A DNA stretch of 64,000 nt from Penelope pileata (lineage: Eukaryota; Chordata; Aves; Galliformes; Cracidae): positions 16,869 through 80,868 of the forward strand of contig WBMW01004158.1 of the NCBI GenBank assembly GCA_013396635.1. The letters run 5' to 3'. The notes under the pieces were generated by a model that saw only the letters and a list, made by a program, of their open reading frames with translations, was not told the DNA's origin and ran no database searches. The position numbers and the translations under genes were made by a program. Of the stretch, positions 46,737 through 58,863 are shown piece by piece. Every line of letters starts with the position of its first letter. The stretch's first letter is position 1.

Positions 46737-47611
46737 TGACATCGACACGCCAGAGGGAAGGGATGCCATCCAGAGGGACCTGGACAGGCTTGAGAGGTGG
46801 GCCCATGCCAACCTCATGAAGTTCAACAAAGCCAAGTGCAAGGTCCTGCACCTGGGTCGGAGCAATCCCAAGTACACATACAGGCTGGGTGGAGAATGGC
46901 TTGAGAGTAGCCCGGAGGAGAGGGACTTGGGGGTGTGTGTTTATGAGAAACTCAACATGAGCCGGCAGTGTGCGCTTGCAACCCAGAAGGCCAACCGCAT
47001 CCTGGGCTGCATCAAGAGAAGCGTGGCCAGCAGGTCGAGGGAGGTGATTCTGCCCCTCTACTCTGCTCTCGTGAGACCTCACCTGGAGTATTGTGTGCAG
47101 TTCTGGGGCCCCCAACACAAGAAGGATGTGGAGCTGTTGGAGCGGGTCCAGAGGAGGCCACGAGGATGATCAGAGGGCTGGAGCACCTCCCCTATGAGGA
47201 CAAGCTGAGAGAGTTAGGACTCTTCAGCCTGAAGAAGAGAAGGCTGCGGGGGGACCTGATAGCAGCCTTCCAGTACCTGAAGGGGGCCTACAGGAAAGCT
47301 GGGGAGGGGCTTTTTACAAGGATAGATCATGACAGGACAAGGGGTAATGGTTATAAACTGGAAGAGGGTAGATTTAGACTAGATATAAGGAAGAAATTCT
47401 TCACTGTGAGGGTGATGAGACACTGGAACAGGTTGCCCAGAGAAGTCGTTGATGCCCCCTCCCTGGAAGTCTTCAAAGCCAGGCTGGATGGGGCTTTGGG
47501 CAACCTGGTCTAATGGGAGGTGTCCTTGCCCATGGCAGGGGGGTTGGAACAAGATGATCTCTAAGATCCCTTCCAACCTGTACGATTCTATGATTCTATG
47601 ATTCTATGATC
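46737..47611 (+). mobile_element. CR1 LINE, well-preserved 3' part, plus strand
   Basis: This is the best-preserved CR1 in the window: 5'-truncated at about 46737, with a complete 3' end. It starts inside the reverse transcriptase (D-I-D-T-P-E-G-R-D-A-I-Q-R-D-L). It runs through KFNKAKCKVLHLGR, GCIKRSVASRSREVILPLYSALVRPHLEYCVQFWGPQ, LRELGLFSLKKRRLRGDL and GRFRLDIRKKFFTVRV, to the stop near 47513. The frame used up to 47169 and the one used from about 47150 to 47513 differ by one step. This agrees with loss of a single G in 'gaggaggccacg' (about 47148-47162). The 3' untranslated part is short and ends in three ATTCTATG units (47585-47608), the typical CR1 tail. It has no endonuclease and cannot move by itself. 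Confidence 0.96.
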
Positions 47612-49379
47612 ATAATATTCAGGAAGAACATGAAATACCCACAAAATGCTACGGAAAAGTGATATATTCTGTATTTCATATATATTAAAAATGCTTCATA
47701 TGACACACACCGAAAGGTGTACAGCAGACTAAAACAACAGTATCAATACTTGAGTTGTTCAATTGGAATAGGAAACACTGTTAACATTCTTTGACATATA
47801 AACCCATTGTCTTTGGGGAGACCATGTCTGCAGGGAAGAAAACATAAATGAATAATACCTTACCCAAATCAATCAAGAGGATCTGGAATGGGAAAAGTTA
47901 GCAGTTCAACATAGCATGTCCAAAAATACTGAAATCAATAATATATTCTACAAGACTAAGTAGCTGAAGCTAGCAAGTTAGCAAATTTTATGGGGGTAAG
48001 TCTCTGGACAGACTCATCAAATCACTGGTGGCCCCAAATGTATTATGTTTTGACTTGAAAGATTTGGTTGTGGGGGTTTAGGTTTTCCTGATCAGCACTT
48101 CAGACATTTGATTTCTGACTACCCTACTCTAAATAGGCACATTTTTATGTGCAATAAATCCACTTCACTGGGCTCACCTTCTGCATGTTCTGTTTCAAAT
48201 TTTCCTGATGTCAGATTCTTATCACTAGTACACATTGTTTCCTTTTAGTTTCAGAAATCTATTAATATTCACTTTTTTTTTCACAATAAAGATAGTTTTA
48301 CTGTGAAAAAGTGACCTTTTATTTTTCTCCTGTGATATAGTGACATTCTGAATTATCTAAGAACCTTTTCCACCTTTTTCCTACACACTGTTTTTGTGGC
48401 TCTTTTCTTATCATATTCTCAAAGTTATTAACAGTTGTTTAGTTATCTGAATATTAAAGTGTTCTAACTAAAATACTAACTAAAGTCACAACTGAAAGAA
48501 ATCTCATCTTGCTGGTACTGATCACTGCTTTCCCCTTTATCTGCCTTTGTGACTTTGGGAGTCACTGCTGAGCTTTTTGTCCTCTCTCATCTGAGAGTGG
48601 TCTGACACCTCTTCTCAGGCTGATGATTTACTATGAAAATGCATTTTGGTTGGACAGCCCATTCAAACATTTGAGCATGCAATCCAGTTTGCTCTTTATG
48701 GTTGACCACTCTTTCATTTTGTGTGCACTCAGCTTATATGAACAGTAGCAGCTTTCCTAGCCAACGCTATTGTTATCCAGTCAAAACTTGCTACCTTGCT
48801 CCTATGACATCTGATTAGATGAAGCATGGGCCACAGAAGCTGGCATTCCAGCAATCATGCACACATCTAAGCTGTACCACATAAATACATCTTTCGTTTG
48901 TAATTTTTCTGATTTTTGTTTCATCTGAGTTTATTACAGTAGTCCAGCTTTTTGGTGAAAAGTTTAATAATATGAGACAAGGTAGTATTGCAGGGTCTGG
49001 AAATTCTCTTAGAGAAAGAAAGCTCCCTACTGTTTCTAGACATTAATAGCAATCTATTTTTTGATAGATGTTTCTCAGTCATCTCTTTTTGACCAGTAAA
49101 TTATGTACAAAATGATACTGTGTAGCATTGGTCCCTTGGTTGGTATATCACATTGCATAAAATAAAATGCCTTACAGAATATTCGGTTTATAAAGTGCTT
49201 GTCAGTTATCTCCACTTCTCAATTTGTTATCTCCTTCAAGTATGAAATGAGACCTGGGTAGGCCTATATTCCATAAATATAACCCAAAACTTATTTTCCG
49301 TTCTTCAAGAATTTAGCAGTGTTCTGTCCTTACTTGCTCTGGCATCCATGTCATATTCAGTAGCCCTTTGTTGTGTAGA

Positions 49380-49853
49380 TTATTGTCTGTCTTTTTTGAC
49401 TTTAACAGTGTAAATAGGAAGTTTATTTTTCTCCATGTAATGTGGAATGATGGATTTGTTGCCCTTTGCGTTGGTGTTTTCTGATCCTTTTATTTTGCTG
49501 GGAATTGAATAAAAGTGCTGCAGTGATAGAAGGCAGGATATGAATTGCAGTTTACTGACAACAAGCTTGGAATTCTGTTGTATGTGTTCCTCCAGAACTG
49601 TTGTAGCTAATTGCTGTGTTGAGTACCGTAGCAAGTACCGTAATTGCTCAGAAATATCCTGTGTGCATTTCTGGTTGTCTGATGTGCAACAGGTAGCTCT
49701 TGGGATCAGTGCAGAAGCTATCGAGGTGCGTGAGAAAGCACTGTTTGTCATATCCTGCCGTGAAGTGTTATGATGTAAAATCAATTTGGAAAGAGCATTC
49801 CTGTAACACTTATGGACTGCATAACATCTTTTGCTCTGTGTTGTTTGAGACAT
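49380..49853 (-). other. open reading frame of 157 codons, coding status unproven
   Basis: The frame starts with ATG at 49853 and runs down to 49380 on the minus strand. The product would be basic and polar (Lys, Ser, Gln, Thr), with a hydrophobic patch near residues 101-113. It has no signal peptide or domain I recognise. The opposite strand is open too (49540-49773, 77 codons), which argues that the low stop density is compositional. No splice or promoter signal could be linked to it. Confidence 0.18.
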
Positions 49854-52660
49854 ACATTACTTATGTTACAGGTAAGTGTCCATTTTCATATATAGATAAA
49901 TATCTCATCAGAGCAAAGGATAGCCTACTTGAAGCAGATGAGCAGATTGTTCATCCAGAAATGCTGGCAGGAACCAGCTTCACAATTTGCAGCTACCAGG
50001 GGTACTAGCAGCAGAATGCTTGATTTACAAGGATCACGTGTCGATCTTTACTTCACTAAGATCCTCTGTAGTCTCTGCTAAAGAGGTTTTTGTGATGTGG
50101 TCCGTGTAACCTTTGGATAGTGCATGAAAAGCAGAATGGGTACATGGCTTACTATCTTATCTACTTGTCTAGCCAAGAAAAACTGAACAATTTGAATGTA
50201 GGTATGAACCTTCATAGAAAATCCCCTCTGTGAAGGACAATTCTGCACCAATACCACTGCTAAAGATCTCTGTTGGCTAATTCTTAATCAATAGTGTTCG
50301 CATAAAATGGGAGTTGGCCTTTAAAAAATTCAGTCTTCATTTGAAGTAAATGCAGTACATCAAGCATTTTCTTCTGCCACCTTTTCCAACTTGAATAAAG
50401 TTATTGTATTTTGTCCCAAAGGGAGATTAAATGCTTCTTTCAAACAAAGTTGTGAAGGGGTCCTTCTGTTTGAACTGTAGATTAATATGTGGTCTGTCCT
50501 GCTAAAAAGTATGAGAGTCATGCAGCAGCTGTGGCAAGATCAGTGAAGAAGAGTCACAACAGGATTGAGACAGCTCATTATCCCAGTGTAGTGACAAATC
50601 CTTTCTCCAGCCTTGCTCAGGCGGCACAATAAGGGAAGGGGAAGTGATGATCCATCTGGAATTTGGCTATTAACACTTGTCTGGACTGCATGAACTCCTT
50701 TAAAGAGAAGGACTTACCTCAGAGGAACTTGCTCCCCCGGAGTGAGATGCCAATGAAATACACTGAAGCTCTTTGGGAACTTCTCTTTGTGTAAGGTCTC
50801 ATTTACACAACAGAAAGAATTTGTAGCTGATCAAGGGTCAGCAACATGCTGGCAAGCCATGCTGCATGCTGTCTGGCTGCAGCTGCAGACACAGGCAAAC
50901 TCCCATCAGTACTGCTTCAGAAATGACACTTGAGACCAGGTACTGAAAAGCACGGTGCAGATGTTGCCCACAGTTTGAGCATTTGTGTTCCTGATGCTGA
51001 CTTTCATCCCGTACACACAAAGAAGACCGTCTTGTTGGAGCCAGTTGCTAGCTGTGTGTTGCATTTGTGTAAGCTTGGTTGAGAGGGGAAATTGAATGAT
51101 TTTTTCCAAACTGACTCAATTGTACATAAACAGGTGAAAAGACATAAATATTTGTATGAAGGAATATATGTTTTTTCTTTCTGTAAAGCAAAGGCATGCA
51201 TACTGTTCCACTGCTTGGATAGGAATAAAATATGCAATAAATTCACAGCAAAATAAAAGTCCTATGGTCTTGAAGCAGTGAAGCATAACTTAACAGTTAG
51301 ATGTCCTAATTTGTAAGTCCATTGTGTAATATTTACAGAAACAAAACAGACTTTAGAAAGTAAAACAAATTTTGCAAGCTTGTGAAAAATCCCTCCTATT
51401 TTATAACTCATTCATACAACATGAGCTGAGGTTTGAAATTCTCCTGTTGTCTGTATAGATTGTTTCTATTTCTTGTTTGGGCAAGCAAGAGAGATGGAGG
51501 TGGTCCAAGCACTTGGAGATCTGTTCTGGGTCATTGAATACATTTCAGAGAAGCTTAACCATTGCTGAATGGTATACTTGATTTTCTTGTTTAGATAAAA
51601 ATGAGAAATGTTTATTCCTTAGGAGCAACCCTATATACTCACTCATACGTAGCTTTATTAGAAATTTCAGTCTTATGGCTTAGACATGAAATAGGATAAC
51701 ACAGGAGTATCTGATACTGAGTGCTCATCCGTAGGCAGGCAAATGGGAAACCGTGGCGTAGGACAAAGAATCAATGGAGTTTGTGCCCTGGCTATGCCAA
51801 ACATCAAATTTGAGCTGGAGGATGGGGGATGAGGAAGATAACATTTCTCAGGTGTAGCAGGGTCCTATAATAATCACACTTCCTTCCTTTTCCTAAGCTT
51901 CACATGGGATGATAACAAGTATAATGATAGCTTAAATTTCCACATCTAATGCTTTTTAAGGTTTTAAGCTGAAGAAAGGTGTCTGCCAATTTATGATACA
52001 ATTCCAGCACCTGCTTCTTGTTATTACTACAGCAGAACCAGAGGAATGAATCATCTGCTTCAAGTCATTTGAGCTAGTATAAATAGTAAAAATTGTTTGA
52101 GGCAACCTGGCAGATTTACACGATATGTACAAGCTACACCACTAGCAGAGGAGCTGATGTAAGTTTTGGTGATGAGTATGAGGGAGAAGAACATCTTCCA
52201 CAAGCACCACTTATGTGAAGAGGGTGTCTGGCTGCTCTCTAAAACTGGGCTTGCACTAGGATGGCTAGGATCATCTTTTCCTACACTTTATTCCATTCTC
52301 AGACCTGCTTCTTACACCATCTAGCTTATGCTGCTGTTCATTAGTTCTTCCTAAATATTTTTGAATGTGTGGGAAGTGGGGTAGGTGAAATCAACAGAGA
52401 CTATGCTGTACATGGTCATTTGTATATTATGTTTACCTTACTAAACAGCTAGTGAAATGTAAGCTCATCAAAAGGATAATTCAGCTTTTTTACCTTTTCT
52501 ACTGAATGCTCCATATGACATGCATTCCAGAAATTAGATTGTCTTCACAATCTTTCTATATAATTCTGTAAAAATGACAGGCAAGACTAACTCTTAGATC
52601 CAGTCAGTCGGACACTTAAACTACTTAAACCTTTCCATTTGAACAAGTATTTGTTCAGAT

Positions 52661-52773
52661 TAAAAAAAAAAAACAAAAACAAAAAACAAAAAGACATAAA
52701 ACAATAAGAACGAAAAACAAAACTCCATCACAACAACAAAAACCTCCAAATAATAATAATAAAAAAGAAAAAC
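52661..52773. repeat. A-rich low-complexity tract
   Basis: Long A-runs interrupted by single C, G or T, including CAAAAA units and four AAT units (52751-52762). It resembles a decayed poly-A but no retroelement body is recognisable upstream, so it is listed only as low complexity. Confidence 0.8.
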
Positions 52774-55605
52774 AGCAATTTGTACTGCCCAAGTCAATAT
52801 CAAAAGAAAAATTGGCTCAGTGACTGAGCTGTTAGCGCTGAATTCAGTGATATAGAAAAAGTAGCTAAGCTTTATACCTCCTGCTCTCTGAACAAATGCT
52901 ATTAACTTTGCAGAATGACATTTTTTGACCTTTGTTTTTATGAACCAGAATCCGTGGTTCTTCTTTAAGTGCTTGTCTGTATGGAAACCACTTTAGCTAC
53001 ACAAAGGTCCATGTATATCTTTGTACTGTTGTTTGGCCAAAAAGTATGATCAAAACCAGAAGTTCTTTAAGCCTTTCATCCAGCAAGGACATAAAAGAAA
53101 GAATGCCAGCAGTTGTCTACCTTCCTCTTACAGCCTCTGAAAGTCTGCTAACCTGTAGCTCATTCTCCAACTTCTGCTTCTAGAGTCAGTAGCCATTAAT
53201 GTCTTACAAAGCCTGCCATTTTTTATTCTGATTTCTTTTTTTAATTCTGAAAAAAAAAATCTTCTTAGCAGAATTTAGATCCCAGGGATTTGAGAAGTTG
53301 CATTCAAAACATGAGACTCATGCTCCTCCCAGGACAGAATTTTTGTCTGCACTGCTTTAAGAAAAAACATCCATTTGCTCCATCTGTCAGTAATCCTCTT
53401 CCAAGGAGAAGGAAACATCAATGCTCACAGCAAAACGAAATTGCTCTTTGAAAGCAAAAGGTAAGAACTTGAATCTTATCTATCTCTAACTTCTGTGATC
53501 TGTGTCTCGCTGTCAGAAATATGTAGGTCTCAGGACAGGTAATAGCAAGGAATTGGACCAGCCTTGTTCTTAGTGCTGAATATCCATTGCTAAGGCAAAC
53601 AAAGTGTTAAAGATTTAAACACTTTTGACTTTATCTGCTGTTTGCCTATCTTTTGACTTTGCTGTTTGCCTGCATTTGCTGACTGAAAACAGAGCTCCAA
53701 ATGCCATTTTGAAAGGGACGAGTGATTCTAGTTCACCAGTCAACATAGTTTTTAAATTATCCTCGTCCCTACATGTAATTTCTTTATCTCCATACATAGC
53801 AGTGGCAACACTAAAACAGGCACCAGAAATCATGATTCTAAAAATGATTGCAGTTATTTTATTGCTGGTGAAAATTGTCTTCTTTTCAGTACTATACATA
53901 ATAAGTTTATTAGAGTGTAGAAGCAGATTTTCTTCCCACTTCAGAGTACTGCTAACAAAAATGGCCTAATACTTATGTGGTCTCAGTTTCAAGAACTCTC
54001 TGATACGCTTCTAGAGATAGGGATGATGAACACCCAATTAACAAAGAAGACATAGATCTTGAGTCACAAGGACTTGCCCTTCAACTTCTTCCAAGAGCCC
54101 TTCATCATTATCTTATTATCATGATATCAGTGTAGACCGTTCTGCTCTTACCTTGCTCCCGATGGTTTTCAGAGCTTTGCAAGAAGTGCTGTCTATAGCT
54201 GGTGTTATTCTGAAAAATGAAAAATCTTTGATCAGAGATTTCTTATCAGTTATTTCTTATCCATTTAGGTCCTAGAGAGCAGTTAGTGATGCCTATTAGA
54301 AAGGTCGTCTTGAGGTCACCTAAAAATGACCCCAGTTATTATCATTCCAACTGTTAAGAAAGCTAAACATCTTTCTGTAATGGCAGCTGCTCCTAGGAAT
54401 AAAGAAGTCTGAAGGCCAGATTAAAAAAGAGTAAAGTACTGTATTGCAGTCTAACTGTGCTTAGCAAAGTAACATAAAGTTGAGTGAATGTGACAAGGGT
54501 ACAATTCCATAGCACAGAGTTGTTTAATCACTTCTTGTACAACACATATCATAGAGATAAATGTTGGAAAAAAAGTTATGTAAGTAGGCTTTGGCTCTTC
54601 AGATTGGCAGGCAGAACTGAAACCACAAATGAGTTAAAATGTTAACCCTAAATTCAAGTAGTAAGGAAATGTGTGGAATACAATACAAACAAAGCCTGGC
54701 GTTTTTAACAGAAAATGGACAATGTCAGAATAACAGAATTGCCTAGAAGGCCTATGTGATTGAAAACTTAATTGGTAACTTATGCACTGGTTTCTGTACA
54801 ATACCAGAAAACAGGTGGTCTTTTCAGGAAAAAGAGAGAGACTGACTTCATTAAAAAGGACTTTGCTTTTATTTGAAAAGTAATGGTGTAAAACTTACTG
54901 AGGATATGCAGTCCAGGAAACATCTGGTTTTGTCCTTCTGACATATTTTATGTGGTCTGCCAACATCACTTACATATAATTATCCTAGTTCTAGCAGGAC
55001 TACTGCCTCTGGAGCTCTAATGAGTACAAGTATGTTGCAATGTTGGCAGACATTTATGCTTTTCTAAACTTTCTAAACCATGACGTTTGTGCAAGATCCT
55101 AGCTGAGGAATTTATTTGCTGGGCTCAATCAGTTCAGCTTCCGTCTGATACAATGTAACTACTAATTTTGTTATCATTGTTGCGTGCTCATAGGACCCCC
55201 AAGCACAAAGCAGGCACTCACCATATGTAACAGAGGACATTGTCCATCATCACAAAAGGTTAAAAAAGTGAAGACAAACCAGCGTATACAAGGAGATTAT
55301 AGGACAATGTCAATTAAATCAGCTTGTCTCCTGCACGCTAGCAGATTAATCATTGTCAGTGGTTTTGGGGGAGAGTTTTAGACACTACGGCAAAGAGGGG
55401 AGTTCGAAGGGGTTATGGAAAAGTTACATGTTTATATAGAGCTCCACATAAGTTTGAACATTGGCATTTAAAAAAAAAAATAAACAGATGGGCAATATGT
55501 GGACTAATTAAACTTGAACCTCGCCTGTGGATAATAAATGAAAAATGATTCATTGAACATAAGAGTTGTCAATGATTTGACAGCTATTGAAAATTTTTTC
55601 TTCCT

Positions 55606-55638
55606 TTCTTCTTCTTCTTCTTTTTTTTTTTTTTTTTT
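55606..55638. repeat. CTT microsatellite joined to T18
   Basis: Four or five TTC/CTT units run into 18 T (55621-55638). Simple-sequence DNA, prone to length variation. Confidence 0.85.
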
Positions 55639-55897
55639 GGTTTATTGTGAGGGAAACTGTCAAAAATGCAAAGAGCTGCATGAACTAATCAAAGTGTTGA
55701 GTTTTGAAGACAATCTTGGCAGTAGTGTGTAAACACATGTCTGCAACAAAAACACCTTTGTCAGGGCCATGATGCTGCAGTAAGTGATCTGTAAAATAAC
55801 TCTGACCTTAATGAGAATTTTAGCAGCGTGAATGGATGAAAAAGGCCTTGTTACAGAGAGGGTTCTGCAGGCATAGCTAAAAGGCTAAATTAAAGCT

Positions 55898-55918
55898 GGC
55901 ACCCAAGTTGTGGGTGCC
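55898..55918. other. 7-bp hairpin
   Basis: GGCACCC (55898-55904) and GGGTGCC (55912-55918) are exact reverse complements around a 7-base loop. The stem is strong but short; no linked function is seen. Confidence 0.7.
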
Positions 55919-56219
55919 TGTGACTGGTAGGGTGGTGAGAGAGCTTTGAGAATCTTGAGAAAAGGAAGATAGGAAAGAGATGGCTGGAAGGCGAACACTG
56001 AGAGTTCAGTCCCAGCTACACAGAACTTGAGATGGCGGCCAGGCATTGCCAAAGGCATGTCAGCAAGCCCAGATGTTTTATGATGACCATAATGTTTCAG
56101 GTAAGAGAAGAGAGGTCTGAAACAAAGCACTGTCCGTGATCCTTCTGATAAAGCTGATAATGGAATTCATAAGTGAAAAGAAAGCAAGAGGGAGTTTGGA
56201 AGAGAGTAACATGAACTGC

Positions 56220-56535
56220 TGAAAGTGTGGAAAATGTATCCTAAGAAGAATGACAGAAACAGGACTTTTTCACCTGAGAAAAAAGAAAAAAAAAGGAAAA
56301 ATACAATTACAGTCTATTTAAGCATTACAGCTATCTGCAAAAATGGAGAAAATTAACTGTTCTCCACAGCAATTAGGCCAAGAAGATGTTAGTTTGTGTT
56401 TCTACAAGAGCTATTCAGGTAAATGAGGAGAAAATACTGCAACAGTAAGAGTAGCAATGCATGAAGGCTGTGGTGCCCCTTCCACTGGATTTTTTAGGAA
56501 TGGATATGCATCTGCAGTGAAAAGCATGTGAAAAA
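56220..56535 (+). mobile_element. Ancient CR1/L3-like LINE fragment, 3' part
   Basis: The order of words on the plus strand follows the C-terminal coding and 3' part of an old CR1-clade element. It reads 'ggactttttcacctgagaaaa', 'aatacaattacagtctatttaagcattaca', 'ttctccacagcaattaggccaag', 'ttcaggtaaat...', 'taagagtag...', then 'ccccttccactggattttttaggaatggatatgcatctgcag'. It is heavily substituted and has no open frame, so it is much older than the 46737-47611 copy. Identification is by recalled consensus and needs an alignment for subfamily and exact limits. Confidence 0.6.
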
Positions 56536-58818
56536 ACTCATTACTGTTGTTTTCTTTTTTACTTTTTATCCAGATTTTGCAATGTAAATTCCAGTGTTGT
56601 TATAACTAGACTACTAATAACTCTAATTAGGTGATTAAGATAGCAGTTAGTCTCACCATAAATGCTTAGTTCCATGAACATGATGTGTATTCCCTCCTGC
56701 CTATAAAAGCATTTTGAGTGTAACATACACTTTACTTTCTTTTGTTTCAGGATAATGAACAATCTTTTCATACAAAAGTTTGCTGCCTTCATCTTAAACA
56801 GGATCTCTTAACTTATTCAACGCTTTATTGTATTAAAATTGCATATTTGGTGGATAACATACAAAGTTTTAATACTATTTCAAAGACAGGAAATAGAAAT
56901 TCTTTGAATATTACAGAAATATGGATATTTTCTGTGGTAGTGACTGTCATGCAGAAAAATCTCTTCAGCCTAAAATGGCAGTGTTAATAGCCTTTTAAAG
57001 GAAGAATGATGCATAAATTGATGGAGCCTTTATAGTAGGAAGAATAATCTTGGTCAGCCAAAACTTTTCTACAGTGGTCAGATAGAATCAAACATATACG
57101 GAAACAATTTGTCTTTAAAGTCTAGCCCATGACTGCTTGGTAAAGATAGCCTTGGAGTACTGTATTCTCCCTGTTCTGCCTCTTGAGTTGCTACCTGTTC
57201 AGCTTTTTTCTTAAATCTATGAATGAAGGGGAAGGAAATGCAGACAGCTATGAGCCCATAATGTGCTGGAAGCAGTGACCCAGCCACTCTTTCATGCTCA
57301 GCATTAACTGCATCTATGAAAATAGGAATTATCAGAAGAGAAGCAGGTGTCTTGAAATGACAATAATACTGGTTTTTGTTGTTTTGTTTCCATTCTCTTT
57401 TCTTCTCAGTTTTACAATTTGTTTCTCTTTTTAAAGATTTCTTCCATTTTTTCAATGTATTCAGAAGTCAAAGTGATTAATTACATGAAGAAATTAACTA
57501 AGCTTTTCACAAAATAGTTATTTTTCATCCACTTTTTTTTTTTTCATCATAGCCCCTCTTGTTATCTTTTCTCACTTGTTTGAGATAGTACTGCGGGTTT
57601 ATTTGGAAATTGCATACTTATATAAATGTAACTTATTATTTTATTGGTTGAAATGTCAAATAAAAAGAATGGGGAAATGCTGGCTGACTATTGCCTAGGA
57701 GATTTTTGTTTGAGATTTGAATCTCCTTAGTACATGTTGACCAAAAAAATTAAATAATCTGTTTCCTGTATGTTTTAAATTTGTGGCCAGTTATAACTGT
57801 AACTGGAAGCTGAAACAAGTTGTACTGATGCAAGCTGTGAACTAGTCTGGTGCTCTGCATTCACAACTGACGGTTTTCAATGGCAGGGCTCTGACATTGT
57901 ATTTCAGTTTCTAAGTAACCACAGCGGAGCTCTGGAAATAACCAGGCTCACTATCTGACCATTGTTTAAAACACTCGTATACCGGCTGTAATTTTGGCTT
58001 GTATTTTTGGTCGCAAGATTGAGATGATTAAAAAAAAAATCTTGCCAGTATTCATCACCAAATCTTGAAAGTTGCAGCTCAAAATGACCATTTTGAACTG
58101 AGTTGGTAATAATCTCTTAGGCTGTCGTGCTGTTCATCAAGGAAATAATCCAAGCAGCAGAAAATAGCTTGGAAATCAAAATCCTCTGTGTTAAAGTGGC
58201 AATCCTGACAAGACCAGGATGGAAAACAGGAACAACATTTTGTTACACTTTGCTCCAGTGTTTTTAAAACAAATGTTAGAATTTTTGTTTAATACAACCC
58301 GATGAAAATTAATCTGTTATTCTTCATGTACAGCAAGAGGCAATTGAGCACATGCTGATAAAACTGAGTTATTGTTGAGTGGCAAAGATAAAGAGCAACT
58401 ACAAATTCTATGGAAAGACATCAGAATGTAGAATGAGTGGATGATGAGAGTGGGGATGGAATTCCACTTAAATGAGTGGAATTGGATGCACATAGAATGA
58501 AACAATCCTAACTTTGCGTAAGTGGTAGTGGATTCTGAACTTGCTGTTGTTATTCAGTAACAATATATTGGAATTGCAAGTGGCAGTTCTGTGAAAATAT
58601 CAGCTTGACTCTTAGTGTTGGTCAAAAATAGAACTTAATGTTAGTAACTAGTAGAATAGAAATTCATAGTATGCCTAAATTTCTAAAATGCTGTTTGCAG
58701 TTTTTGACCTGAAAGAGGAGGATGAGAAAACACAAAATGGAGATTCAAAGAATCATGTGAGGTCTGGAGAAGGCAAATAGGGAATTCACTGTGTCTTATG
58801 ATATAACAATAAGTGAAA
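56536..58818. other. unique noncoding stretch
   Basis: No gene is supported. A 125-codon minus-strand frame at 57078-57455 begins with a lysine-rich segment translated from T-rich DNA and is not recognised. A 9-bp hairpin lies at 58460-58483. Confidence 0.5.
58460..58483. other. 9-bp perfect inverted repeat
   Basis: AATTCCACT (58460-58468) and AGTGGAATT (58475-58483) are exact reverse complements around six bases. It lies in a short stretch with repeated GAATG/GAGTGG words. No function is apparent. Confidence 0.75.
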
Positions 58819-58863
58819 GAATAGAATAGAATAGAATAGAATAGAATAGAATAGAATAGAATA
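58819..58863. repeat. (GAATA)9 microsatellite at a CR1 3' tail
   Basis: Nine perfect GAATA units, followed by one altered unit (GCATA, 58864-58868). The tract lies exactly at the 3' end of the minus-strand CR1, where the tail repeat of the element (TATTC on its own strand) is expected. It therefore probably arose by expansion of that tail after insertion. Confidence 0.93.

Larger units (their letters stand above)
47612..56219. other. long stretch with no gene or recognisable repeat
   Basis: About 8.6 kb of AT-rich DNA without recognised transposons or exons. It contains the 157-codon minus-strand frame at 49380-49853, an A-rich low-complexity tract at 52661-52773, overlapping opposite-strand open frames at 53615-53969, a TTC/T18 tract at 55606-55638 and a small hairpin at 55898-55918. 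Confidence 0.5.

Noticed and set aside
46714..47118. 134-codon minus-strand frame
   Set aside because: It is antisense to the plus-strand CR1 polymerase frame, which carries the family motifs.
52661..52773. Poly-A tail of a processed pseudogene
   Set aside because: No gene-like or retroelement sequence is recognisable next to it, and the tract is mixed low complexity.
53615..53969. Overlapping frames on both strands (114 and 94 codons) as a gene
   Set aside because: Both strands are open over the same bases, neither product has a recognisable domain, and composition explains them.
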